A stretch of 64,000 bases of DNA from the NCBI GenBank assembly GCA_021234535.1, contig CM037842.1:28612189-28676188 (forward strand), in the 5' to 3' direction. Shown here in pieces: positions 52,201 through 64,000 of the stretch (its first letter is position 1; every line of letters begins with the position of its first letter). This DNA is from Stichopus chloronotus. Its lineage: Eukaryota; Echinodermata; Holothuroidea; Aspidochirotida; Stichopodidae. Made by a program: the position numbers and the translations under genes. The notes under the pieces were generated by a model. It searched no databases and was not told the DNA's origin. It saw nothing but the letters and a program-made list of their open reading frames with translations.

Positions 52201-55200
52201 CTAAAAGAAAGATATAGTACGTTATCTCGTTATCTCGTTATTACCTTAATGTAAACCTTTTTTTGGTTTATTCTGATATTTTAACACCTACTGTTAATGA
52301 CGTTGTCAGCTACGTTTTTCGCCCTTTTTGGTTTATTCACACAAAGAACGGTTTTATCTTTTCGTTATAAATACATATTTCAAGTAGGAACACATTCGGA
52401 AAGACAGACGATTTTGGCATAAATTAGACTTTTTGGTAAGGCTATAGCCTTATGGATTAATAAAAAAAATAGAGACGATTTGATGATTTTTTCGATCTGT
52501 ACAAAAATTGGTTGATATTTCTTATATAGAAACTCTTATTCGATATAAAATGATACATTATTGGAATTTGTATCCAAGGAAACAAGAGAACATTTAAAAG
52601 GGACATCTTTTTAATGTTCTAAACAAACTGAACAGCGAACTAAGGGACAATATTGGCATCCTTATTGAACAGTAAAAAACGCTTTACGGATTCTGATGAG
52701 TTGACACAAAATCTATTTTTTTTTTTCCCCGTAATCTAGAAGGTAGAGGGATAGGAAAACTCTGCATACGTGAACGAGATCGATACATGACCGTTTTTTA
52801 AGCTAAAAGAAAGATATAGTACGTTATCTCTATGAAAACATATTGTTCACTGTATTCTAATATTTTAACACTTTAAATGACGTCGTCAGCTACGTTTTTC
52901 GGCTTTTGTGGTTTATTGACACAAAGAAACGGTTTTATCTTTTTGTTATGAACACATATTTCAAGATTGAACACATTCGGAAAGATAGACGATTTTGGCA
53001 TAAACTAGACATTTTGGTAAGGCTATAGTCTTATGGATTAATAAAAATAGAGACGAAATTATGAATTTTGCGATCTGTACAAAATTGGTTCATATTTCTT
53101 ATATCGAAAATCTTCTTTGATATAAAATGATGTATAGTTGGAATTTGTCTCTATTCAAAAAAGAAAACATTGAAAAGGGAAATCTTTTTAATGTTCTAAA
53201 AAGAAAAGAACGGCTAACGTATGGACAATGTTGGCATCCGTATTTAAACAAAAACACACACTTTAGTGATGCTTATGATTTGATACAAAAATGAGTGTTT
53301 TTCACATATTCTAGAAAATAGAGGTATATGAAAAGTCTGCATACGTCAAGGAGATTGTCAGGTGACCGTAGCTTCAGCTAAAATTGGAAATAGTACATTA
53401 TCTTAATGTAAACCTTATTTTGGATTATTCTGATATTTTAACACCTACTTTTTATGACGTTGTCAGCTACGTTTTTCGGCTTTTTTGGTTTATTCACACA
53501 AAGAAACGGTTTTATCTTATCGTTGTAAATACATATTTCAAGTTCGAACTCATTCGGAAAGATAGACGATTTTGGCATAAACTAGACATTTTGGTAAGGC
53601 TATAGTCTTATGGATTAATAAAAATAGAGACGAAATTATGAATTTTGCGATCTGTACAAAATTGGTTCATATTTCTTATATCGAAAATCTTCTTTGATAT
53701 AAAATGATGTATAGTTGGAATTTGTCTCTATTCAAAAAAGAAAACATTGAAAAGGGAAATCTTTTTAATGTTCTAAAAAGAAAAGAACGGCTAACGTATG
53801 GACAATGTTGGCATCCGTATTTAAACAAAAACACACACTTTAGTGATGCTTATGATTTGATACAAAAATGAGTGTTTTTCACATATTCTAGAAAATAGAG
53901 GTATATGAAAAGTCTGCATACGTCAAGGAGATTGTCAGGTGACCGTAGCTTCAGCTAAAATTGGAAATAGTACATTATCTTAATGTAAACCTTATTTTGG
54001 ATTATTCTGATATTTTAACACCTACTTTTTATGACGTTGTCAGCTACGTTTTTCGGCTTTTTTGGTTTATTCACACAAAGAAACGGTTTTATCTTATCGT
54101 TGTAAATACATATTTCAAGTTCGAACTCATTCGGAAAGATAGACGATTTTGGCATAAATTAGACATTTTGGTAAGGCTATAGCCTTATGGATTAATACAA
54201 GTAGAGACGATTTGATGATTTTTTCGATCTGTACAAAATTGCTTCATATTTCTTATATCGAAACTCTTATTCGATATAAAATGATACATTATTGGAATTT
54301 GTATCCCAGCAAACAAGAGAACATTTAAAAGGGACATCTTTTTAATGTTCTAAACAAACTGAACAGCAAACGTATGGACAATATTGGCATCCTTATTCAA
54401 CAGTAAACACACGCTTTACGGATTCTGACGAGTTGACACAAAATCTTTTTTTTTTTTTTCACGTAATCTAGAAGGTAGAGGGATAGGAAAACTCTGCATA
54501 CGTCATCGAGATCGTTACATGACCGTTATTTTAAGCTAAAAGAAAGATATAGTACGTTTTCTCTATGAAAACATATTGTTCACTGTATTCTGATATTTTA
54601 ACACCGACTTTATATGACGTCGTCAGCTACGTTTTTCGGCTTTCGTGGTTTATTGACACAAAGAAACGGTTTTATCTTTTTGTTATGAACACATATTTCA
54701 ATATTGAACACATTCGGAAAGATAGACGATTTTGGCATAAATTAGACATTTTGGTAAGGCTATAGCCTTATGGATTAATAAAAAATAGAGACGATTTGAT
54801 GATTTTTTCGATCTGTACAAAATTGGCTCATATTTCTTATATCGAAACTCTTATTCGATATATAAATGATACATGGCAGGAAATTGTCCCCAAGCAAACA
54901 AGAAAACATTTAAAAGGGACATCTTTTTAATGTTCTAAACAAAATCAACAGCGAAAGTATTGACAATATTGGCATCCTTATTCAACAGTAAAGACACGCT
55001 TTACGGATTCTGATGAGTTGACACAAAATCTGTTTGTTTTTTCACGTAATCTAGAAGGTAGAGGGATAGGAAAACTCTGCATACGTCAACGAGATTGTTA
55101 GGTGACCGTTTTCTAAGCTAAAAGAAAGAAAAGTACATTATCTTAATGTAAACCTCATTTTGGTTTATTCTGATATTGTAACACCGACTTTTTATGACGT

Positions 55201-57715
55201 CGTCAGCTACGTTTTTCGGCTTTTGTGGTTTATTCACACAAAGAAACGGTTTTATCTGATCGTTAGAAATACATATTTCAAGTAGGAACACATTCAGAAA
55301 GACAGACGATTTTGGCATAAATTAGACATTTTGGTAAGGCTATACCCTTATGGATTAATAAAAATAGAGACGAATTGATGTCTTCTTCCTTCTGTTGAAA
55401 ATTGGTTGATATTTCTTATATCGAAAATCTTCTTTGATATAAAATGATGTATAGTTGGAATTTGTCTCTATTCAAACAAGAAAACATTGAAAAGGGAAAT
55501 CTTTTTAATGTTCTAAAAAGAAAAGAACGGCTAACGTATGGACAATATTGGCATCCGTATTTAAACAAAAACACACACTTTAGTGATGCTTATGATTTGA
55601 TACAAAAATGAGTGTTTTTCACATATTCTAGAAAATAGAGGTATATGAAAAGTCTGCATACGTCAAGGAGATTGTCAGGTGACCGTAGCTTCAGCTAAAA
55701 TTGGAAATAGTACATTATCTTAATGTAAACCTTATTTTGGATTATTCTGATATTTTAACACCTACTTTTTATGACGTTGTCAGCTACGTTTTTCGGCTTT
55801 TTTGGTTTATTCACACAAAGAAACGGTTTTATCTTATCGTTGTAAATACATATTTCAAGTTCGAACTCATTCGGAAAGATAGACGATTTTGGCATAAATT
55901 AGACATTTTGGTAAGGCTATAGCCTTATGGATTAATACAAGTAGAGACGATTTGATGATTTTTTCGATCTGTACAAAATTGCTTCATATTTCTTATATCG
56001 AAACTCTTATTCGATATAAAATGATACATTATTGGAATTTGTATCCAAGGAAACAAGAGAACATTTAAAAACGACATCTTTTTAATGTTCTAATCTAAGT
56101 GAACAGCGAAAGTATGGACAATATTGGCATTCTTATTTAACAAAAAACACACACTTTAGGGATTCTGATGAGTTGATACTAAATTTATTTTTTTCATGTA
56201 ATCTAGAAGGTAAAGGGATAGGAAAACTCTGCATACGTCAACGAGTTTGTTACATGAACTTTTTCTAAGCTAAAAGAAAGACATAGTACGTTATCTCAAT
56301 GTAAACCTTTTTTTTTTTTGGTTTATTCTGATATTTTAACACCGACTTTATATGACGTCGTCAGCTACGTTTTTCGGCTTTTGTTGTTTATTCACACAAA
56401 GAAACGGTTTTATCTGATCGTTATAAATACATATTTCACGTTCGAACACATTCGGAAAGATGGACGATTTTGGCATAAATTAGACTTTTTGGTAAGGCTA
56501 TAGCCTTATGGATTAATAAAAGTAAAGATGAATTGATGATTTTTTCGATCTGTACAAAATTGGTTCATACTTTTTACATCGAAACTCTTCTTTGATATAA
56601 AATGATGCATAGTTGGAATTTGTCTCTATTCAAAGAAGAAACCATTGAAAAGTGATATCTTTTTAATGTACATAATGAGAAGACCGGCGAATCTATGGAC
56701 AATGTTGGCATCCTTATTCAACAGAAAACACACTTTTAAGGGATTGTTATGATTTGATAGAAAAATAATTGTTTTTCACGTATTCGAGAATGTAGAGGTA
56801 TATGAAAATTGTGCATACGTCAATGAGATTGTTACCTAAACATAGCAGAAGCTAAAAGAAGGATATAGTACATTTTCTCTGTGTAAACCTTTTTCTGGTT
56901 TATTTTGATATTTGAACATTTAAAATGACGTCAATAGCAACGTTTAACGGAATTTGTGGTTTATACACTCCAAGAAACGGTTTCAACTCAACTGAAGGAA
57001 TGCATATTTCATGATTGAACACATTCGGAAAGATAGACGATTTTGGCATAAATTATGCATTTTGGTAAGGCTATAGCCTTATGGATTAATAAAAATAGAG
57101 ACGAACTGATGATTTTTTCGATCTGTACAAAATTGGTTCATATTTTTTATATCGAAACTCTTCTTTAATATGTATAGTTGGAATTTGTCTCTAACAAACA
57201 AGAAGACATTTAAAAAGTCCATTCTTTTAATGTTCTAAATGTAAAGAAAGGTGAAGGTATGGAAAATATTGGCATCCTTATTCAACAAAAAACACACCTT
57301 TAGAGCTTCTTATGAGTTGACACTAAGTTAATTGTTTTTTACTGATTCTAGAGGATAGAGGAATATGAAAATTCTTCATACGTCGACAAGATTGCAACGT
57401 GGAAGTAGTTTAAGCTAGAAGAAAGATATACTACATTATCCCAATGTAAACCTTTTTCTGGTTTATTCTGATATTTGAACACGTAAAATTGACGGCAAAG
57501 TTTTACGGATTTTGTGGTTTATTCACTCCACTAAACCGTTAAATCTCAACGTTATGAATACATATTTCAAGTTAGAAGACATTCGGAAGAAAAAAGAACG
57601 ATTTTGGCATAAATTAGACATTTTGGTTAGGCTATAGCCTTTTTGATTAATAAAAATAGAGACGATTTCATGATGTTTTCGATCTGTACAAAATTGGTTT
57701 ATATTGCTTACGTGA
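49203..57715 (+). repeat. Satellite array 2, about 578-bp monomer, about 15 units
   Basis: Same satellite as array 1. The TGACGTCGTCAG block lies near 49414, 49990, 50556, 51136, 51702, 52299, 52879, 53456, 54033, 54616, 55196, 55773, 56354, 56927 and 57491 (last two variant). Two levels of recent amplification show. A two-unit block repeats with offset 1146 (about 49985-50870 against 51130-52013). A one-unit block repeats with offset 577 (about 52974-53550 against 53551-54130), reading as identical by eye, and recurs almost unchanged at 55415-56040. Many units here have AAGGCTATACCCTT in place of the perfect palindrome. The first unit abuts the GGATATAC repeat. The last three units match those ending array 1. 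Confidence 0.92.
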
Positions 57716-58941
57716 AAACTCTCATGAATCCACCACAGAAGAAGCTGAAGGGTACACACCTGAAAGGTTTCAGGTGTTCTAATTTGGTTTTAAACTGTTA
57801 AGATTTGGTTATTTATTTTTTTAGAGAAAATGAGATCCACCCGTACATGTCACCACGCAGCTGCATTTGTAATATGACGTAATTTAGGAAGACTTCCTGG
57901 TTATGTAATTGACATGCCATGGACAATGAATGACCTCAGGGATTCTACAACGTAGACAAAACAGATGTTTGACACTGTGTGATGTTCACAGTATAAACGT
58001 TGTGTGAGATTTGTATTCTACTACAGTAGCTTTAATTGAGTTTAACATAAGTCATGTGTAACAACTTAGAAGTAGATCACAATAAGAAGAATCATATCAT
58101 TGGTTTGTTGAACACAAACGTCTTTTGTTGTGTTGCAGACATTAAAGGTCTGTGTACGCTTTCAACATTTCAGGACACATGTGTCGACAAACGTTGTCGC
58201 ATCACCCTGTTTTCGAAAACATGTGCCTAACCAATCACATATCATTTTTTAATCATCTAATCCACCACCTGTAGTTTTGTAACTTTTTCAAATACCAAAG
58301 TGTAGGCTGTGATTAAAGTTTGGGACAGGAGTTACTTTATGGGAAAATAAGGATACAACAAAGAACCCGATTAAATTAATTAGGGGGAGCATTCATGTAA
58401 ACATCAGCTTGTTGGATGCACCCTTCTGCTGATAGTGAAAAATATTCAACTTTTTTGGTACAAATTACGTCAGTGCTTAAAAAACGAAAAATACTTTTCA
58501 AAGCGGACAAAGGGAACAAATAATTTCGAATCGTTTTGTCGAAACTTAAATGCCTCCTCCCTTCGAGAATTTGAATTGAATACACACAGTAAAACAATAC
58601 AACATTTGTTTCAGTATGCTTTAGTGAGGACTGCCTAATTTCTAATTCCTTAAGAACTGATGACTCGCCGCACCTTTTTCAGAAGTCTTTTTGAACACAT
58701 TTTTCTATAATTAAAAATATATATATGCAGTACCTGTTTAAGTGTGTAACAAAGCCAACATAAAAATATCACAGATCTGGGGTTAGGCTTGACTTGGTCA
58801 TCAAGCAGGCAATGTTTGATGATAACACTGTTTGCCAAACTCAAAGCAACTAATTTTTTAAGGATGAATGCAATTAGTTTACACATTCACAATTGAATTA
58901 AAATAGGAGTTCCTAGTGTGACTTAAAAAAATGTAACTTCT
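57716..58941. other. Non-coding flank of array 2
   Basis: Counterpart of 33831-35145, with the hairpin-associated loss noted at 58217. No gene is seen; the small frames differ between the copies. Confidence 0.45.
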
Positions 58942-61527
58942 CGCCAGGTTTGAGCTCTGATCACTCCTTTGGTTAATTTAGACATCATTATTTGTGAGGA
59001 AGAAAGGGGGCCAGGTCATTGGAAATTTAATAATTCTTTACTCTCTGATACAGATTATGTTACATTTATCAACGATTTAATAGATGATATAACAAATAAT
59101 TGCATTAATGAGAATCCTACCTCTAAATGGGAATATGTGAAATATTGTATAGAAAAACATCGATCGACTTTAGTAATAAGAAAGCTAGGGAAAGAAAGAA
59201 TGCTGAAAGTAATTTAATCATGGACATTTCACATTTAGAACAAAAGCACTAATCTTCAAACTTAGCTGAGAATGCCCATAAGTTATATGAAGCTCGATTG
59301 AAATTACATCGTATTTACGATTATAAAATTCAAGGAACAATCATACGATCTAAGGCAAGATGGGTGAAGGGTGTAATCCATTCATTCTTTTTGGTTGTAA
59401 GCGTTGTAGTAATCCTTTATCTCAAGAGGAGGCTGAAAGTTGTGACGATAAATTTTATCTTAAGGATTGCTGTTAAGCCCGTAATTGTTTTAGTAATGGA
59501 AAGAATCCAGGGAGTGATGGCCTTACAGCAGAGTTTTACATGACTTTTTGGCAAAAGATTGCGAACTTTGTTGTTAATTCTCTTAATTATTCTTGTGATA
59601 AGCTGGAGTTACCTTCTGAGCAAGGACGAGGTCTAATCACGTTAATTCGTAAACCACAAAAAGATCATGCTTTAGTAAAGAACTATCGACCTATATCATT
59701 ATTGAATGCAGATTATCACATCGCAGCTAAGACATTAGCCACTGGGCTTAAAAAAGTTATTCCATCTGTTATTTATTGTAAGCAAACTGGTTTTATGACA
59801 AATAGGTTCATCGGCGAGAATATTCCGTTAATACTTGCTTGTATCGATTATTGTGATAAGAAGGATGTACCGGGGTTTTTACTATTCGTCGACTTCGAGA
59901 AAGCCTTTGACTGTCCAAAATATCTAGAGGTGTTAAACAAGGGTGTCCATTAAGCCCATATATTTTTGTATTGTGTGCTGAGATTTTGGCCATATATATT
60001 AACAACTCACCTCTTGTAAAAGGATCGTTTATGAAGAATAAGTCAGTATGCTGATGAATACAACTATTTTTATTGATGGCACCCGCGATAGTTTAAGTGC
60101 TGTTGTTAAAATTTTTCATATGTTTGAAAATTCTTCTGGTTTAAAAGTTAATTATGAAAAGTCGATATCTTTCCATTAGGGCCGTTGACTGTTAAAAAGC
60201 CCTTTCTTTTAAACGAGTTTAATTTGGCTTGAACTGTTGACCCTGTTACTGTTTTGGGTGTTACTTATAAATAACTTATTCCATCTAAATTATACCCTAA
60301 GACTTTCACGCTTTAAGAGTCTTACGTTAAATTTATGGTCTGCTAGAAACTCAACCCCTGTAGGCAGAATTACTATTATTAAAACTTTGCCCCTTTCTCA
60401 GCTAGTTTCCCTATTTCACGTTTTACCCAACCTTCCTGTTACCTTAATAAAAGATGTGGAAGCTTGTTTGTTTCGTTTCATCTGATCAGGAAAACCAGAC
60501 CAAATAAAAAAGATCTACTTTGATTAGCCCCTTGGACCAAGGGGTCTGGGAGCCACCCACATTAATTCTTTTAGTAGTGGTCTGAAATGCACCTGGGTAA
60601 AAAGATATACTGATAATACCACTTTAACCTGGAAACTGTTCTTTGACTTTCACTTGCCACTTTTATTTTCCTGTAACTAACAGGAGAAAGATTTAACCAT
60701 TGGTAATAATGTTATAAGTTATGTGTGTGAGGATTGGTCAAAGTATCCTTATCCAGTAGATAATTTTTCGATTACCCAGTGGAAATTTTGAAAATGAAAT
60801 TGTTCGGAATGATTCACCGATAAGAATTAATAATGAAATTGTATTTTATGATTATAAACTATGCAAAAGGTGTTTCAAGGGTAAAAGACTTTTATGATAA
60901 TAACCAAAGACCTTTGAGAGTTTTGAATCCTTTAAGCAGCAGTATTCACTAGATGCTTTCCCTTTTACTATCTTCTATGGTATTTTATCTACTCCTAGAG
61001 AATGGATAGAAAATTTGAATATACATGACATTGAAAATGTAAATGACGGTTTAGAAGATAATCTTCAAGATACTCCATATTTATCTCGTAAAATCTGCAG
61101 GCATGTAATTAAGACTATCGCTACTCCCCCTATTGCATTTTCGAAGTGAGAGGAAGTTTTTCAGTTTAGCCAATCTCAATGGAAAACCATTTGTAGAATT
61201 CCTTTCACCTCTTGCAAAGAAAGTAAGATTCGTTACTTTCAGTTCCGTTTTATTCACCGTATCCTCGGCACAAACTCCCGTCTTTGTCCTATGAATATTG
61301 TAGCCAACTCACTCTGTACCTTTTGTAATGAGTAGATTGAATCTACCGAACATCTGTTTTGGGATTGCAGCATTAACTCAAATTTTATTTTGGACGCAGA
61401 GCAAGGTATATTAGGCAGACAGTTTGTATTCTCTAAAGTTGACTTATTTTGTGAATACAAATTCTATTTAAGACACCCTTATAATTTTCTCATCTTTCAT
61501 TTAAAATATTACTTGTTTAACAAGTAA
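58942..61527 (+). mobile_element. 5'-truncated, dead L1/Tx1-type LINE, copy 2
   Basis: Second copy of the element at 35146-37711, with the same 5' truncation point in the endonuclease, the same internal deletion after FEKAFD near 59910 and the same frameshift at YADD near 60055. It was therefore copied by the segmental duplication and did not insert by itself. The endonuclease end and linker are open over 58969-59217, and the reverse transcriptase over 59540-59953. This copy keeps a Cys codon where copy 1 has TAA at 36055. It carries its own lesions: a TAA near 59475 in place of the Trp-Glu-Ala region, and a TAG near 61333 in the zf-RVT motif. It is better than copy 1 near 60265, where copy 1 is rearranged. 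Confidence 0.85.
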
Positions 61528-64000
61528 CTGAATTTTCAGCTGATCAACGTAAATGAATTTTTACACAAATTTAAATTTGCTATACAAGTTGAAAAAGAAA
61601 TTGGGAAATCAAAAGTATGTCACACAATATCCTTTTACAGCCTACACTCTGCACTTAGAAATTGTATGATTCTCTTCCAGTGATTATATTTTGCGATGTA
61701 TGAAATTTAACACCTTAAGTCCATTAGAAAAAATGTATGTTAAAAGACTGTAAGCTTATAGTTAATTTTAGAAAGAGATCATGTTTATGTATGAGTATTT
61801 ATCACTTCTGTCTAATTGATATGCAGATATTTTGTAAATAATTCGATTGCGTCTAGTGTATACAAGGACAAAACTTATACCTCCAGGTGTGTCGGCAAAC
61901 ACGTGTCCACATCCCTATCCTGAATATGTCGATGGTGTACTGTACAGTACATGCAGGCCTTTAGGCCCATTGCACTCACTTATAAGACTGTTATTTGTTT
62001 ACATAGTGACAGGTATATGTGCAATTACTCCAACGAACTTTGACAACAAAATTTGACAAATTCAATACCATGATTTGATGAAGATTCAGGGCAGAGTGTT
62101 TATGCTAGTGTTTTCATTAGTACCCTGGTACCTGAGTACCCAAAGGGCATTTTATTTCCAGGATTCAAAATTACACCTCGATTCCTTGATAAAGTGGAAA
62201 AAAAATGAGAAAATCGTCGTGTAAACACACTGTATCAGATTAACAAATTTCATCTACCATACCCAGCGAGAAGCTCAAACTTTAATTTTCTTCTTTATCT
62301 CAAAGAAAAATTGTAGTACTATTCATAATTAGGTGTAGGCAAGTGGAATTCTTCCACACAATTAGATGTACAGTACTGTGGGAAATCCCAATGTAAACCA
62401 TACAAACCACCATTGTTGGGTACATGGAGGTACGCGGAAACATTTCCTGATTTTTACTTTAAGGAATCGACGAAAACAGTAAATACTTTACGCACATATA
62501 TACATCACCTTCGAACCAGTGATTCCATTATTCAAAGCCTCTATTGTATGATGTGATTTTGACAAAATGACTTGTTCATTTGACATATTGATACTTGTGT
62601 AAAAAAAAGAATCAAAATTGTATTGGTACAATTTTTAATTTTTCTGGACCAGCTAAGCCCACATAAATTTGAAATTTGGATGCCTAATACCCTTGCCTTA
62701 ACATTTTGCCAATGGAGCACTAACGTCGTCTTATGACATGAAAGTGACTACTAACTTGAAATGACTTGTTCAACTATTTCAGACTTGGCTTAGATAGAGC
62801 ATTGACTCACCTTGACTTGAGTCAGCAAGTAGTGCTGACTCGAGTTGACTTGATCTGTAATGTGGATGACTTGACTTGTGACTCGAGCTCAAGTTGACTC
62901 GTTACAATTCTTTTGAAAGGATCTTTTTCTATTCAGTTAGTTGTCATTACAATGAAGTTATTCACTGCTTTTACACAATTGAGCAACACGAACAAAGAAA
63001 TACTCCTCAAATGTTGCTGATTGTCCTAGGAACAGAGTTAATCAGTTTACACAAGTTTAATATGACCCACCATTTTGACGTATCTAGCACTTGTGTCATT
63101 TCATAGAGTCTGAGTAAAATGCACAAACTAACCATCTATGAAGCAGAAAAAAACTTTTGATTTTGATGCTGACATCTTTAGCAAAACCATTAAGTTTACA
63201 AATAAATAAATAAATAAATAAATAAATACATGCTGGACCATCAGTAGTCCATGCAGGCTTACATACATGTCAGTCAGAGCCTCCTACAAATACCTTATAT
63301 AGCAAATACACTGAAACCACCAAACAAAACATAAATCCCAGAATTATGCCTTTCATTGTGTTGTAATTTTGCATTGTAAATTGTTTTATCACAAGAATAT
63401 GTACAATGAGAAAGAAAGTCCCCACCCCCCCAAAAAAAAAAGCCACAAGAGGATTAACCATGTGAAGGAGCTCCTGAAAAATCAACCCAGAAAATGGAAA
63501 AGAAAATCAAGAGAAATATCTATTTTTAAAATTTCAAGTAAATCTTTCTTTCGACTTTGTCAGCAAGAATCAATGTGAAGTAAATATACCCTTTTGATCT
63601 TCCTTCAACTCCTTTGTAGATTCTTTTTGGTCATTGAGCATGTACAGGACAAACGCATAATTTCAGTATTTGACAAAACTGTGATTTATAAAGTGTTAAG
63701 TTAACAAGATATGTACAGTTCCATGTATGACACAGGCATGATGCATGTGTGCTAAAATATAACAAGTGAGATGAGATTTCTATTTTTGACCAATATGTGC
63801 AAACCAGATGAGAAAAACAAATATCTATGCAGTGTACCTGTTCTTCCATGGTCCTTCCAAATCCTTCTATGTAGTTTGTGAAACTTCACTGGAGCATCTA
63901 CAAACTGAGCATAAGTCTAAAAGAGCAAAGAGAAAGTGAATTTTAGTGGAAGACATACACCTCTGCTAGGGTGGAGTTACAACTGATTTTATCATGGCAA
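61528..64000. other. Non-coding flank of LINE copy 2
   Basis: Counterpart of 37712-40195; no gene is supported. It holds the GACTCGAG minisatellite at 62742-62905 and the microsatellite at 63200-63230. Confidence 0.45.
63200..63230 (+). repeat. AAAT microsatellite, copy-2 specific
   Basis: About seven AAAT units are present here, while copy 1 at 39400 has only two. This is an expansion after, or polymorphism around, the segmental duplication. Confidence 0.9.

Larger units (their letters stand above)
56080..64000 (+). repeat. Segmental duplication, copy 2
   Basis: Direct-orientation partner of 32230-40195, continuing past the window end. Differences from copy 1 include loss of the 91 bases corresponding to 34321-34411 (at 58217), a 14-base loss near 58290, and an expanded AAAT microsatellite near 63200. 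Confidence 0.92.

Noticed and set aside
26315..57715. CRISPR array or similar direct-repeat/spacer system
   Set aside because: Repeats are long head-to-tail monomers of about 578 bp with no unique spacers, in a eukaryotic setting.

Overview
The window looks like AT-rich animal genomic DNA, gene-poor and dominated by repeats. Introns follow GT-AG rules, and the clearest protein is a secreted C-type lectin. The repeats include decayed L1/Tx1-type LINE copies, a tRNA-derived SINE and a long satellite. An invertebrate deuterostome such as an echinoderm (possibly a sea cucumber) would fit, but that is inference from general character; no species marker is visible.

Layout. 1-12.5 kb: mostly non-coding, with two GC-richer repeat-like patches (about 2.6-2.9 and 5.1-5.5 kb) and scattered decayed AGGTCA-bearing repeats (4.1-8.4 kb). 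12.5-13.2 kb: a decayed short tandem repeat. 13.3-13.9 kb: two minus-strand exons of a C-type-lectin-like multi-module protein. 16.4-20.1 kb: a three-exon minus-strand gene for a secreted single-domain C-type lectin of about 204 residues, with a TATA-like box upstream. 22.8-23.1 kb: a palindromic MITE-like element.

23.1-26.3 kb and 42.05-45.1 kb are two arms of a 3-kb inverted repeat, each carrying a copy of a tRNA-derived SINE. Between them lie a tandem array of about 578-bp monomers (26.3-33.8 kb), a 5'-truncated LINE (35.1-37.7 kb) and its flank. A second array of the same satellite (49.2-57.7 kb) is followed by a second copy of the LINE and flank (57.7 kb to the window end), so roughly 32.2-40.2 kb and 56.1-64.0 kb form a direct segmental duplication offset by about 23.8 kb. 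The left breakpoint lies inside satellite DNA. 46.2-47.5 kb is low-complexity with many poly-C runs. 48.0-48.6 kb may hold the last two exons of an unidentified minus-strand gene.

The most interesting structure is the repeat system itself. The satellite monomer shares one end with the palindromic element at 22.8 kb, so it probably grew from a DNA-transposon-like element. It carries conserved palindromes and a small stem-loop, shows recent one-unit and two-unit amplifications, and sits at the boundary of both large duplications. No operon-like or obviously new protein system was found. All by-eye identity statements need an alignment to quantify them.
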